In this document: one piece after another, positions 34,476-42,739 of the stretch
Layout of the letters: each line of letters starts with the position of its first letter
Numbering within the stretch: the stretch's first letter is position 1
Notes under the pieces: generated by a model
The model's input: only the letters and a program-made list of their open reading frames with translations
Told to the model about the DNA's origin: nothing
Databases searched by the model: none
Assembly (NCBI RefSeq): GCF_038561965.1
Contig: NZ_CP139348.1
Coordinates: 1,736,001 to 1,800,000 of the forward strand
Direction of reading: 5' to 3'
Length of the DNA: 64,000 nucleotides
Origin: Stutzerimonas stutzeri
GTDB taxonomy: Bacteria > Pseudomonadota > Gammaproteobacteria > Pseudomonadales > Pseudomonadaceae
Made by a program: the position numbers and the translations under genes

Positions 34476-34826
34476 GTGTCCAACACTCATCTCGACAGCG
34501 CCGTGCTGGCCACGCTGCAGGACGTGATGGAGAGTGAGTATCCGGCATTGCTGGATACCTTCCTCGCCGACTCCGAAGAGCGAGTCCGCTTGCTGAGGCA
34601 GGCCTATCAAGCCGAGCAAACCGAAACCCTGCGTCGGGCCGCGCACAGCTTCAAAGGCAGCTGTAGCAATATGGGGGCGGTGCTCCTGGCCGATCTCTGT
34701 CAGGAGCTGGAAACTGCCGCTAGAGGCGAGCAGCTTGCCCAGGCGCCTGTGCTCATCGCCTCGATTGAACGTGAATTCGCGATTGTTGGGATTCTGTTCA
34801 GGGCGGAGCGTCAACGCTACGCGTAA
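34476..34826 (+). CDS. hptB: Histidine phosphotransfer protein HptB
   Basis: Single Hpt domain of 116 residues with the phospho-His57 in RRAAHSFKGSCSNMG. In P. aeruginosa it collects phosphate from several hybrid kinases (including RetS-related ones) and passes it to HsbR. The GTG at 34476 is chosen because AGGAG lies nine bases before it; an in-frame GTG at 34467 is less well placed. It completes hsbA-hsbR-hptB. Confidence 0.9.
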   Translation: MSNTHLDSAVLATLQDVMESEYPALLDTFLADSEERVRLLRQAYQAEQTETLRRAAHSFKGSCSNMGAVLLADLCQELETAARGEQLAQAPVLIASIEREFAIVGILFRAERQRYA

Positions 34827-34962
34827 CGGCCAAATCTCTGACGCGCTCCGTCTGCTGCACTGCCAGTCGAGGCGGCTTGCGATTGCGCACAGGGTCCTCA
34901 ACCGTTGTGTGCGACGGGCGCTGCGGGCTCTTTGGCTAATACGCTGATGCTCCAGTCAATCC

Positions 34963-34978
34963 TGGCCCGTAACTTGCT
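34963..34978 (+). promoter_or_regulatory. Sigma-54 promoter of fliK
   Basis: TGGCCCGTAACTTGCT has GG and GC ten bases apart and a near-consensus TGGC and TTGC. It predicts a start about 30 bases before fliK and separates fliK from the hptB module. Confidence 0.85.
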
Positions 34979-35016
34979 CAGTTAGCGCTACGATCCATAC
35001 GTAGTGGAATAACCTC

Positions 35017-36252
35017 ATGGCTGTTTCCCCCGACCTGTTACTCAAAACGCCTTCTGTCGACGCTCGGCCCAAGGCCTCGGCCAAGGCGCCGGACGCCCCG
35101 CGTGAAGGACGGGATAGCGGCAATGCCAGCTTTTCGGACGTTTACGCCAAGGAACGCCAGACCAAGCCGGTCGACCGCCCGACGCGCAACGATAGTAGTC
35201 GCGACAAGCCTGTCGATGACAAGGGCCGGCAAGAAGCAGCCGGCGTGACCGCCGAGGAAAAGCCGACAGTTGCCGAGAGCGGCAATCCGTTGCCTGCGCA
35301 AACATCAGCCGAAGACCTGCCGGAAGCTGAGCTCGATCCGTTGTTGTTACTAGGCTTGGGCGGGCAGTTCGCGCCACAAGCCGAGACCCAGCCTGCGGAG
35401 GATCTCCAGGGCGAATCACTGCTGGCCGGGTTGCCGATGACGCAGGGCCTGGCTGCGGGCGAGGCGGAACCGGTAGCGGATGAGTCGTTGCTCACGGGTT
35501 TGCAGACATTGACTGAAACGCCGGTCGGCGTGCAGAAAACGACTCAGCAATTGCAGAATCCGCTGGCCGATGCGCAAGCGAAGGCCGAGGCGGATGACGG
35601 TTTCGCCAGCATGTTGCTGGCTGGCAAGGAGTCGGCTGATGGCGAGGAGCCTGAGCTGGATCTGGCAGTGAAAGATCTGCTGGACAGTGTCGATGGGCCG
35701 AAGGAAAGCCGCTCGGCGAGCGCCAGCGAAATGGCCGCGGCGCGTCTTAATCCGTTGAGCCAGGCGATTGCCCAGCAGGTGCAGCAGCCGCAGCGGCCAG
35801 CCCTGGTGCCGGGGCAGCCAGTTCACATGCAGCAATCCGGCTGGAGCGAGGCCGTTGTTGATCGCGTGATGTGGCTGTCCAGCCAGAATCTGAAGTCGGC
35901 TGAGATCCAGCTCGACCCGGCTGAGCTGGGTCGCATGGAGGTTCGCATCGACTTGACCAAGGACCAGGCGCAGGTCACGTTCCTCAGTCCTCATGCTGGC
36001 GTGCGTGACGCGCTGGAAAGCCAGATGCACCGCCTGCGCGAGATGTTCACCCAGCAAGGCATGAGCCTCATGGACGTCAACGTCTCCGATCAATCGCTCG
36101 CACGAGGCTGGCAGGGTGGTGCCGAGAGTGGCTCTTCGCGCGGAGGCTCTTCGGCTGATGGCGAGTCGGATGACGAGTTGCAGCAGGGCGTCAGCGAGAT
36201 TTCCAGCAACCGCACCGCGGGTGACCGCGGCCTGGTGGATTACTACGCCTAG
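35017..36252 (+). CDS. fliK: Flagellar hook-length control protein FliK
   Basis: Secreted ruler that sets hook length and triggers the FlhB export switch. The 411 residues begin with a disordered, charged and repetitive region (about 1-250) and end with the conserved Flg_hook domain (about 265-370: LKSAEIQLDPAELGRMEVRI, VTFLSPHAGVRDALESQ). A Ser/Gly/Asp-rich tail follows. It has its own sigma-54 promoter and is followed by a terminator. Confidence 0.92.
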   Translation: MAVSPDLLLKTPSVDARPKASAKAPDAPREGRDSGNASFSDVYAKERQTKPVDRPTRNDSSRDKPVDDKGRQEAAGVTAEEKPTVAESGNPLPAQTSAEDLPEAELDPLLLLGLGGQFAPQAETQPAEDLQGESLLAGLPMTQGLAAGEAEPVADESLLTGLQTLTETPVGVQKTTQQLQNPLADAQAKAEADDGFASMLLAGKESADGEEPELDLAVKDLLDSVDGPKESRSASASEMAAARLNPLSQAIAQQVQQPQRPALVPGQPVHMQQSGWSEAVVDRVMWLSSQNLKSAEIQLDPAELGRMEVRIDLTKDQAQVTFLSPHAGVRDALESQMHRLREMFTQQGMSLMDVNVSDQSLARGWQGGAESGSSRGGSSADGESDDELQQGVSEISSNRTAGDRGLVDYYA

Positions 36253-36283
36253 GGCCGCTGCTTCTGATAGCCCCTCTTGTCTG

Positions 36284-36313
36284 CCGGCGTAGCCTAACCG
36301 TTACGCCGGTTTT
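36284..36313 (+). terminator. Terminator downstream of fliK
   Basis: CCGGCGTA-gcctaaccgt-TACGCCGG forms an eight-base stem with a ten-base loop followed by TTTT. It isolates fliK from the fliL operon. Confidence 0.7.
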
Positions 36314-36435
36314 CCGCCGCCTGTCGCGCGCGCGCGTTGTGCGTTGCGTGCATGGCCGATGTATCGCTCGTTTTCCTGATACCTTGTCGGCGCCGGGTTT
36401 AGCCGAGCGCTGTTAAACGCTTGTTCCGCCTGCGT

Positions 36436-36451
36436 TGGCACAGCTGTTGCT
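36436..36451 (+). promoter_or_regulatory. Sigma-54 promoter of the fliL operon
   Basis: TGGCACAGCTGTTGCT is a full RpoN consensus with GG-N10-GC spacing, about 42 bases before the fliL start. It should drive fliLMNOPQR-flhB. Confidence 0.92.
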
Positions 36452-36492
36452 CTTAACTCGGAATGAAATGTTGTTGATGACGGATATTTGGC

Positions 36493-37026
36493 ATGGCTAA
36501 GAAACAGGCTCCACCGGCAGTGCCGCCAACGGGTCCGGAAACGGAACCGGCAGGCAAGGGACGGCTGAAACTCATCATCGTGATTGTGGTCGCCATGTTG
36601 GTGGCTGTCGGGCTTTCCATCGGCGGTACGCTGTACTTCATGGACAAGGGCGATGACCTTGATGCCGGGAAATCGCACGAAGCGGCGGAAACCGTATCGG
36701 GCAAGCAGCCGGCAATCTACGAGGTGCTGATGCCGGCCTTCGTGGTCAATTTCAACTACAAGGGGCGGCAACGCTACATGCAAGTCAGCATCGCGCTGAT
36801 GTCCCGTGATCAGGCGGCGCTGGATGCCCTCAAGGCGCATATGCCGTTGTTGCGCAATCGCCTGGTCATGCTGTTTTCCAGTCAGGATTTCGAGGCGTTG
36901 AGAACGCCAGTCGGCAAGGAAATGCTGCGTCAGCAGGCGACTGCCAGTGTGCAGGAGCTGGCGCAGAAGGAAATCGGCAAGCTTGCCGTCGAGCAAGTGC
37001 TGTTCACCAACTTCGTATTGCAATAG
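36493..37026 (+). CDS. fliL: Flagellar basal body-associated protein FliL
   Basis: Single-pass inner-membrane protein of 177 residues around the stator. Cytoplasmic Lys/Pro-rich start, membrane helix at about residues 25-48 (LKLIIVIVVAMLVAVGLSIG), then a periplasmic SPFH-like domain (YEVLMPAFVVNFNYKGRQRY ... ALLSSQDFEALRTP-type pattern). First gene behind the sigma-54 promoter. Confidence 0.93.
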   Translation: MAKKQAPPAVPPTGPETEPAGKGRLKLIIVIVVAMLVAVGLSIGGTLYFMDKGDDLDAGKSHEAAETVSGKQPAIYEVLMPAFVVNFNYKGRQRYMQVSIALMSRDQAALDALKAHMPLLRNRLVMLFSSQDFEALRTPVGKEMLRQQATASVQELAQKEIGKLAVEQVLFTNFVLQ

Positions 37027-37039
37027 AAGGCTGCCGCAG

Positions 37040-38011
37040 ATGGCTGTTCAAGACCTGCTCTCGCAAGACGAGATCGATGCGCTCCTGCACGGGGTCGACG
37101 ACGGTCTGGTGGATACCGAGAGCGATTCCGAACCGGGGTCCATCAAAAGCTACGACCTGACCAGTCAGGACCGCATCGTGCGTGGACGAATGCCCACGCT
37201 GGAAATGATCAACGAGCGCTTTGCGCGCTATACCCGTATCAGCATGTTCAACCTGCTGCGTCGTTCCGCCGATGTTTCGGTGGGCGGCGTGCAGGTGATG
37301 AAATTTGGCGAGTACGTGCATTCGCTGTACGTCCCCACCAGCCTCAATCTGGTGAAGATGAAGCCGCTGCGTGGCACTGCACTTTTCATCCTCGACGCCA
37401 AGCTGGTGTTCAAGTTGGTTGATAACTTCTTCGGCGGTGACGGCCGCCACGCCAAGATCGAGGGTCGCGAGTTCACTCCGACCGAATTGCGCGTCGTACG
37501 CATGGTGCTCGATCAGGCCTTCACTGATCTGAAGGAAGCGTGGCACGCGGTGCTGGACGTCAACTTCGAATACGTCAATTCGGAAGTGAATCCGGCCCTG
37601 GCGAACATCGTCAGCCCCAGCGAAGTGGTGGTGGTTTCCACCTTCCACATCGAATTGGACAGCGGCGGCGGCGACCTGCACGTGACCATGCCTTATTCGA
37701 TGATCGAGCCGATCCGCGAAATGCTGGATGCCGGCTTCCAGTCGGACGTCAGCGATCAGGACGAGCGTTGGGTCAAGGCGCTGCGCGAAGACATTCTCGA
37801 TGTCAACGTGCCGCTGGGTGCCACTGTCGTCAGGCGGCAACTCAAGCTGCGCGACATTCTGAACATGCAGCCCGGCGATGTGATCCCGGTGGAAATGCCA
37901 GAAGACATGATCATGCGTGCCAATGGCATGCCGTCCTTCAAGGTCAAGCTGGGTGCCCACAAGGGCAACCTGGCATTGCAGGTGCTGGAGCCCGTGGTCC
38001 GCCCACGCTGA
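37040..38011 (+). CDS. fliM: Flagellar motor switch protein FliM
   Basis: C-ring switch protein of 323 residues. The N-terminal CheY-P-binding helix is LLSQDEIDALLHGVDDG (residues about 6-22); a CheC-like middle domain (RRSADVSVGGVQVMKFGEYV, FGGDGRHAKIEGREFTPTE) and a C-terminal SpoA domain follow. ATG 37040 fits the family start. It lies 13 bases after fliL and 40 bases before fliN. Confidence 0.96.
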   Translation: MAVQDLLSQDEIDALLHGVDDGLVDTESDSEPGSIKSYDLTSQDRIVRGRMPTLEMINERFARYTRISMFNLLRRSADVSVGGVQVMKFGEYVHSLYVPTSLNLVKMKPLRGTALFILDAKLVFKLVDNFFGGDGRHAKIEGREFTPTELRVVRMVLDQAFTDLKEAWHAVLDVNFEYVNSEVNPALANIVSPSEVVVVSTFHIELDSGGGDLHVTMPYSMIEPIREMLDAGFQSDVSDQDERWVKALREDILDVNVPLGATVVRRQLKLRDILNMQPGDVIPVEMPEDMIMRANGMPSFKVKLGAHKGNLALQVLEPVVRPR

Positions 38012-38051
38012 GCCAGCCCTTTACTCAATTCGAGCCGATCGAGGATTAGCG

Positions 38052-38525
38052 ATGGCAGACGAACACGACAACACCTCCCCTGAAGAACAGGCGCTCGCCG
38101 ATGAATGGGCTGCGGCGCTGGCCGAAGCTGGCGACGCCAGCCAGGACGATATCGATGCACTGCTGAATCAGGGCCCGGAAGCGCCTGCGCCGGCTGCCCC
38201 GCGCGCACCGCTGGAGGATTTCGCCAGCGCGCCCAAGTCCAATGGCGTGCAGCTGGGACTCGATGGTCCCAACCTGGACGTGATCCTCGATATCCCGGTT
38301 TCCATCTCGATGGAGGTCGGCAGCACCGAAATTAGCATCCGCAACCTGCTGCAGCTCAACCAGGGTTCGGTGGTGGAGCTCGATCGTCTGGCCGGCGAAC
38401 CGCTGGACGTGTTGGTCAACGGCACTCTCATCGCCCATGGCGAGGTGGTGGTGGTCAACGAGAAGTTCGGCATCCGGCTGACCGATGTCATCAGCCCCAC
38501 CGAACGCATCAAGAAGCTGCGTTGA
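38052..38525 (+). CDS. fliN: Flagellar motor switch protein FliN
   Basis: C-ring protein of 157 residues ending in the SpoA domain (DVILDIPVSISMEVGSTEIS, EIRNLLQLNQGSVVELDR-type signature). A longer N-terminus than in E. coli contains DASQDDIDALLNQGPE (about residues 31-46), which resembles the FliM CheY-binding helix. Docks FliH-FliI export complexes. The start at 38052 follows GAGGATTAGC. Confidence 0.95.
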   Translation: MADEHDNTSPEEQALADEWAAALAEAGDASQDDIDALLNQGPEAPAPAAPRAPLEDFASAPKSNGVQLGLDGPNLDVILDIPVSISMEVGSTEISIRNLLQLNQGSVVELDRLAGEPLDVLVNGTLIAHGEVVVVNEKFGIRLTDVISPTERIKKLR

Positions 38526-38526
38526 C

Positions 38527-38946
38527 ATGCGTGCGCTTGCATTTCTAAGTGCTCTGGTCGCGCTCCCGGTTCTGGCCGCGGAGCCGGCTACGAGCATGAG
38601 CAGCGCCGACATGGGTGCGCAGCTGACCAAGCTGATGCTGGGCCTGTTGTTGGTGATCGGGCTGATCTTCCTGCTGGCCTGGCTATTGCGTCGTGTACAG
38701 CAGATGAATCCGCGTGGCACTCAGGTGATCAAGCTGATTTCCACTCAGGCGCTGGGGCCTCGCGAACGACTGGTGCTGGTGCAGGTTGGCGGCGAACAGG
38801 TTCTCATCGGTCTGAGCGGTGGCCGAATCACACCGTTGCATGTCATGCAGGAGCCGGTGCACCTGCCGGATGCCGAGCCAGCCAACCCCGAATTCGCCCA
38901 GCGTCTGATGGAGCTGCTTGGCAAGGATCACAAGGACAAGCCTTGA
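38527..38946 (+). CDS. fliO: Flagellar biosynthesis protein FliO
   Basis: Membrane protein of 139 residues that stabilises FliP assembly. A cleavable or uncleaved hydrophobic N-terminus (about 1-18, ending LAAEP), a membrane helix at about 36-58 (LMLGLLLVIGLIFLLAWLLR) and a cytoplasmic region (LISTQALGPRERLVLVQVGG) fit the family. ATG 38527 directly follows the fliN stop; the end overlaps fliP by one base. Confidence 0.92.
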   Translation: MRALAFLSALVALPVLAAEPATSMSSADMGAQLTKLMLGLLLVIGLIFLLAWLLRRVQQMNPRGTQVIKLISTQALGPRERLVLVQVGGEQVLIGLSGGRITPLHVMQEPVHLPDAEPANPEFAQRLMELLGKDHKDKP

Positions 38947-39722
38947 TGTTGCGCATTCTGCTAGTGGTCGCGTTGATGCTGTGCGGCCCGCTTGCCATGG
39001 CACAGGAGCCTTCCGGCATCCTGGCGCAGGGCAACAACCCGCTGTCGATTCCGGCGATAACGCTGACCACCGACGCCGAAGGGCAGCAGGAGTATTCGGT
39101 CAGCCTGCAGATTCTGCTGATCATGACGGCGCTGAGCTTCATTCCAGCGTTCGTCATGCTGATGACCAGCTTCACCCGGATCATCATTGTGTTTTCCATC
39201 TTGCGTCAGGCGCTGGGCCTGCAGCAGACGCCATCGAACCAGATTCTCGTCGGTCTGACTGTGTTTCTCACGCTGTTCATCATGGCGCCGGTATTCGATC
39301 GGATTAACCAGGACGCACTGCAGCCCTATCTGAGCGAGCAGATACTGGCTCAGGAAGCGATCGCGCGTGCAGAGGTGCCATTGAAGGGCTTCATGCTGGC
39401 GCAGACGCGCGAAAGCGATCTGGAACTGTTCGTCAGGCTGTCGCGGCGCACCGATATCGCCTCGCCCGAAGCGGCGCCGATGACGATTCTTGTGCCGGCC
39501 TTCGTGACGTCTGAGCTCAAGACTGCGTTCCAGATTGGCTTCATGATCTTCATTCCGTTCCTCATCATCGACATGGTGGTGGCCAGCGTGCTGATGGCGA
39601 TGGGCATGATGATGCTCTCGCCGCTGATCATCTCGCTGCCATTCAAGATCATGCTGTTCGTACTCGTGGACGGCTGGGGGCTGATCATCGGCACCCTTGC
39701 CGGCAGCTTCGGCACCCTTTAG
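38946..39722 (+). CDS. fliP: Flagellar export gate protein FliP
   Basis: Core of the export channel; five copies build the gate with FliQ and FliR. The 258 residues include a signal sequence (LLVVALMLCGPLAMAQE), FliP signatures SFTRIIIVFSILRQALG and TPSNQILVGLTVFLTLF, and a C-terminal GMMMLSPLIISLPFKIMLFV. The ATG at 38946 overlaps the fliO stop. Confidence 0.96.
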   Translation: MLRILLVVALMLCGPLAMAQEPSGILAQGNNPLSIPAITLTTDAEGQQEYSVSLQILLIMTALSFIPAFVMLMTSFTRIIIVFSILRQALGLQQTPSNQILVGLTVFLTLFIMAPVFDRINQDALQPYLSEQILAQEAIARAEVPLKGFMLAQTRESDLELFVRLSRRTDIASPEAAPMTILVPAFVTSELKTAFQIGFMIFIPFLIIDMVVASVLMAMGMMMLSPLIISLPFKIMLFVLVDGWGLIIGTLAGSFGTL

Positions 39723-39733
39723 GGAAAACTCGC

Positions 39734-40003
39734 ATGACGCCTGAAGTAGCGGTGGACCTGTTTCGCGAAGCGCTGTGGATGACCGCGATGATCGTCGGCG
39801 TGTTGGTGGTGCCCAGCTTGCTGGTCGGTCTGGTGGTGGCAATGTTCCAGGCGGCCACACAGATCAATGAGCAAACCCTGAGTTTCCTGCCGCGCCTGCT
39901 GGTCATGCTCATGACGCTGATCTGGGCCGGACCTTGGTTGGTACGCCAGCTGATGGAGTACACGCAGAACCTGGTCCAAAACATTCCGCTGCTGATCGGG
40001 TAG
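39734..40003 (+). CDS. fliQ: Flagellar export gate protein FliQ
   Basis: Small gate subunit of 89 residues with two membrane helices (ALWMTAMIVGVLVVPSLLVG and MLMTLIWAGPWLVRQLMEY) and the family linker FQAATQINEQTLSFLPRL. It follows fliP by 11 bases. Confidence 0.95.
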   Translation: MTPEVAVDLFREALWMTAMIVGVLVVPSLLVGLVVAMFQAATQINEQTLSFLPRLLVMLMTLIWAGPWLVRQLMEYTQNLVQNIPLLIG

Positions 40004-40008
40004 GTAAC

Positions 40009-40785
40009 GTGCTGGAGCTTAGCAATGCGCAGATCGGCGGGTGGGTAGGGCAGTTCCTGCTCCCGCTGTTTCGCATCGCCGCATTGTTGATGAGCATGCC
40101 ACTGATCGGCACACAGCTGGTACCGGTGCGGGTTCGCTTGTATCTGGCGCTGGCCATGACCCTGGTGTTGGTGCCGACGTTGCCCTCCATGCCAGTTGTC
40201 GAGTCGCTTAGCGTCGCTTCCATGCTATTGATTGCCGAGCAGATACTGATCGGCGTGATGCTTGGCTTCGTTCTGCAGCTGTTCTTCCATGTGTTCATCG
40301 TGTCCGGACAGATGCTGGCTATGCAGATGGGCCTGGGTTTCGCCTCGATGGTCGATCCGGCCAATGGAATCTCGGTACCGGTCCTCGGCCAGTTTTTCAA
40401 CATGCTGGTGATCCTGCTGTTTCTCTCGGTCAATGGGCACCTGGTCGTTTTCGAAATCCTCGCCGAGAGCTTCGTTACCTTGCCGGTAGGTGGCGGCCTG
40501 TCGACCAATCATTTCTGGGAGGTGGCAGGCAAGCTTGGCTGGGTGCTGGGTGCCGGCTTGCTGCTAGTGTTGCCGGCGATCACTGCGCTGCTGGTGGTCA
40601 ATCTGGCGTTCGGCCTGATGACGCGCGCGGCTCCGCAATTGAACATCTTCTCGATCGGCTTCCCGCTGACTCTGGTGCTGGGTCTGATCATCGTCTGGAT
40701 CGGCATGGCCGACATCCTTGCGCAGTATCAGGTATTCGTCAGTGAAGCACTGGTGATGCTTCGTGAGCTGGCGGGGGCGCGCTGA
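40009..40785 (+). CDS. fliR: Flagellar export gate protein FliR
   Basis: Gate subunit of 258 residues with about six membrane helices; MQMGLGFASMVDPANG is a characteristic FliR motif. The GTG at 40009 (MLELSNAQIGGWVGQF) gives the family-length protein; longer frames overlap fliQ. It closes the fliPQR set and precedes flhB. Confidence 0.94.
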   Translation: MLELSNAQIGGWVGQFLLPLFRIAALLMSMPLIGTQLVPVRVRLYLALAMTLVLVPTLPSMPVVESLSVASMLLIAEQILIGVMLGFVLQLFFHVFIVSGQMLAMQMGLGFASMVDPANGISVPVLGQFFNMLVILLFLSVNGHLVVFEILAESFVTLPVGGGLSTNHFWEVAGKLGWVLGAGLLLVLPAITALLVVNLAFGLMTRAAPQLNIFSIGFPLTLVLGLIIVWIGMADILAQYQVFVSEALVMLRELAGAR

Positions 40786-40818
40786 TGGTGGAGCTCGCAT
40801 GCATGCTGGAGGCCGCCT

Positions 40819-41955
40819 ATGGCTGAGAGCGAAAGTGGCGCCGATAAAAGTGAAGAACCCACAGCCAAACGGCTGCGTGAGTCTCGTGAAAAAGGCCAGC
40901 TGGCGCGCTCGCGCGAGCTCAGCACGGTCGCGGTGACGCTTGGGGGAATAGGTGGGCTGCTGGCGTCCGGCGGAAGTTTGGCGCATGCCCTGATGGCCAT
41001 GATGCAGGGTACGTTCGAGCTGAGTAGGGAAACCCTGCTCGACGAGGGCTCCATGGTGCGCTTGCTGATGGGCAACGGTATGATCGCTCTGGAAGCGATC
41101 ATGCCACTGCTGATTGCGTTGCTGATCGCCTCGATTGTCGGCCCCGTTTCGCTGGGCGGGTGGCTGTTCTCGGTAAAGGCCATGGCCCCCAAGGTCAGCA
41201 GGATGAATCCGGCTGCCGGACTCAAACGCATGTTTTCCACCAAGGCTCTGGTGGAGCTGCTCAAGGCGTTGGGCAAGTTTCTCGTGGTGCTCAGCGTTGC
41301 GCTACTGGTGCTCTCTGCGTACCAGGACGATCTGCTGTCGATCGCCAAGCAGCCGCTTGATCTGGCCATCATGCACAGCGCGGAGGTCGTCGGCTGGTGC
41401 GCGCTGTGGATGGCGTGTGGGTTGATCCTGATTGCGGTGGTGGATGTGCCATTCCAGCTCTGGGACAACAAGCAGAAGCTGATGATGACCAAGCAGGAGG
41501 TCAAGGACGAATACAAGGATGCCGAGGGCAAGCCAGAGGTCAAATCGCGGATTCGCCAGCTGCAGCGTGAAGCGGCACAGCGGCGCATGATGCAAGCGGT
41601 GCCCGAGGCGGATGTGGTGATCACCAACCCGACCCACTTCGCCGTCGCGCTGAAATACGACGGAGCGCGTGGCGGCGCGCCGATGCTGGTGGCCAAGGGT
41701 GGCGATTTTGTGGCGCTGAAGATTCGTGAAATCGCCCAGCAGCATAAGGTTACGGTGCTGGAATCCCCGGCTCTGGCACGGGCGGTGTATTACTCGACCG
41801 AGCTGGATCAGGAAATTCCAGCCGGCCTCTACCTGGCGGTGGCGCAAGTCCTGGCCTACGTCTACCAGCTGCGCCAGTATCGCGCGGGCAAGGGTCGTCG
41901 GCCGGACCCGTTGAACGACGTGCCCATTCCACCGGATCTGCGCCGCGACGAGTGA
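40819..41955 (+). CDS. flhB: Flagellar export switch protein FlhB
   Basis: Membrane protein of 378 residues with four helices and a cytoplasmic C-domain that self-cleaves at Asn270-Pro271 in the motif ITNPTHFAVALKY, allowing the switch from hook to filament substrates. The N-terminus ESGADKSEEPTAKRLRESRE is typical. A Pro/Arg-rich tail ends the protein. It lies 33 bases after fliR; the next + strand flagellar gene, flhA, comes only after the inverted sodC. Confidence 0.96.
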   Translation: MAESESGADKSEEPTAKRLRESREKGQLARSRELSTVAVTLGGIGGLLASGGSLAHALMAMMQGTFELSRETLLDEGSMVRLLMGNGMIALEAIMPLLIALLIASIVGPVSLGGWLFSVKAMAPKVSRMNPAAGLKRMFSTKALVELLKALGKFLVVLSVALLVLSAYQDDLLSIAKQPLDLAIMHSAEVVGWCALWMACGLILIAVVDVPFQLWDNKQKLMMTKQEVKDEYKDAEGKPEVKSRIRQLQREAAQRRMMQAVPEADVVITNPTHFAVALKYDGARGGAPMLVAKGGDFVALKIREIAQQHKVTVLESPALARAVYYSTELDQEIPAGLYLAVAQVLAYVYQLRQYRAGKGRRPDPLNDVPIPPDLRRDE

Positions 41956-42000
41956 TTCGGTCACGCGGCCGCCGCTTGAGCGCGCCGCGTACCACTGCGG

Positions 42001-42522
42001 TTATTCGATTACGCCGCAGGCAACCCGAGCGCCGCCACCACCCAGTGGTTGCGGGTGGTCGGAGTGGTTGTCACCGCCCTGGTGGACCATCAGCGCCAGG
42101 CCCTTGATATCGCCCAGGCTTTGCAGGCGCGGAGCCAGCACCGGTTGGTTTGCCTTGCCTTCGCTGTTTACATACAGCGCAGGCACGTCGCCCAGGTGTC
42201 CGTCACCCCAGGGCTCGCCATGCTTGCCGCTGCTCTTCGGGTCCCAGTGACCGCCGGCACCGCCTGCGGCGGTCAGCTTGCCGTCTACCTCGGCCGGCTC
42301 GCAGCTGCCCTTGGCATGGATGTGGAACCCGTGAGCACCAGGCTGCAGACCGGTAAGTTCCGGGCGAAATACCAGGCCATATTCATTGCTTTCTATCTTC
42401 ACGCTGCCGACGGATTCGCCGATGCCTTGAGCGCTCACGGTGTTGACCTTGACGCTCAGCGTCTCGGCCTGAACGGCGAGGGCGGTGCAGCCGGCCAACG
42501 CGGCGATGATCCACTGTTTCAT
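42001..42522 (-). CDS. sodC: Periplasmic Cu/Zn superoxide dismutase
   Basis: Converts superoxide to peroxide and oxygen in the periplasm. The 173-residue protein has a signal peptide (MKQWIIAALAGCTALAVQA) and the metal ligands HGFHIHAKGSCEP, GGHWDP and MVHQGGDNHSDHP; the disulfide Cys are in GSCEP and RVACGVIE. ATG 42522 is preferred over 42549, which adds a charged leader. It is inverted between flhB and flhA. Confidence 0.94.
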   Translation of the reverse strand: MKQWIIAALAGCTALAVQAETLSVKVNTVSAQGIGESVGSVKIESNEYGLVFRPELTGLQPGAHGFHIHAKGSCEPAEVDGKLTAAGGAGGHWDPKSSGKHGEPWGDGHLGDVPALYVNSEGKANQPVLAPRLQSLGDIKGLALMVHQGGDNHSDHPQPLGGGGARVACGVIE

Positions 42523-42667
42523 CTGAAAGCTCCTGTGTACAAACGGCAACGGGCTGTCGCCGGTGCTAGTGTGACTGCCAGTTACCGGCCGCGTTCGCCC
42601 GCTTTGCCGTGTCGCCTTGAGGCTGGGCGCAAACCGCGTGGCGGGCTCTGGAATGGGCGGTAAAAGT

Positions 42668-42683
42668 TGGACCTCTTCTTGCT
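42668..42683 (+). promoter_or_regulatory. Sigma-54 promoter of flhA
   Basis: TGGACCTCTTCTTGCT keeps GG-N10-GC with TTGC; the -24 box is TGGACC. It predicts a start near 42694 and so excludes flhA start codons left of it. Confidence 0.82.
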
Positions 42684-42739
42684 ATAACCCCGGCAAGGCG
42701 CATTTCGCGTCAAGAATTCGTTCTACGCCGGGGGCTACG

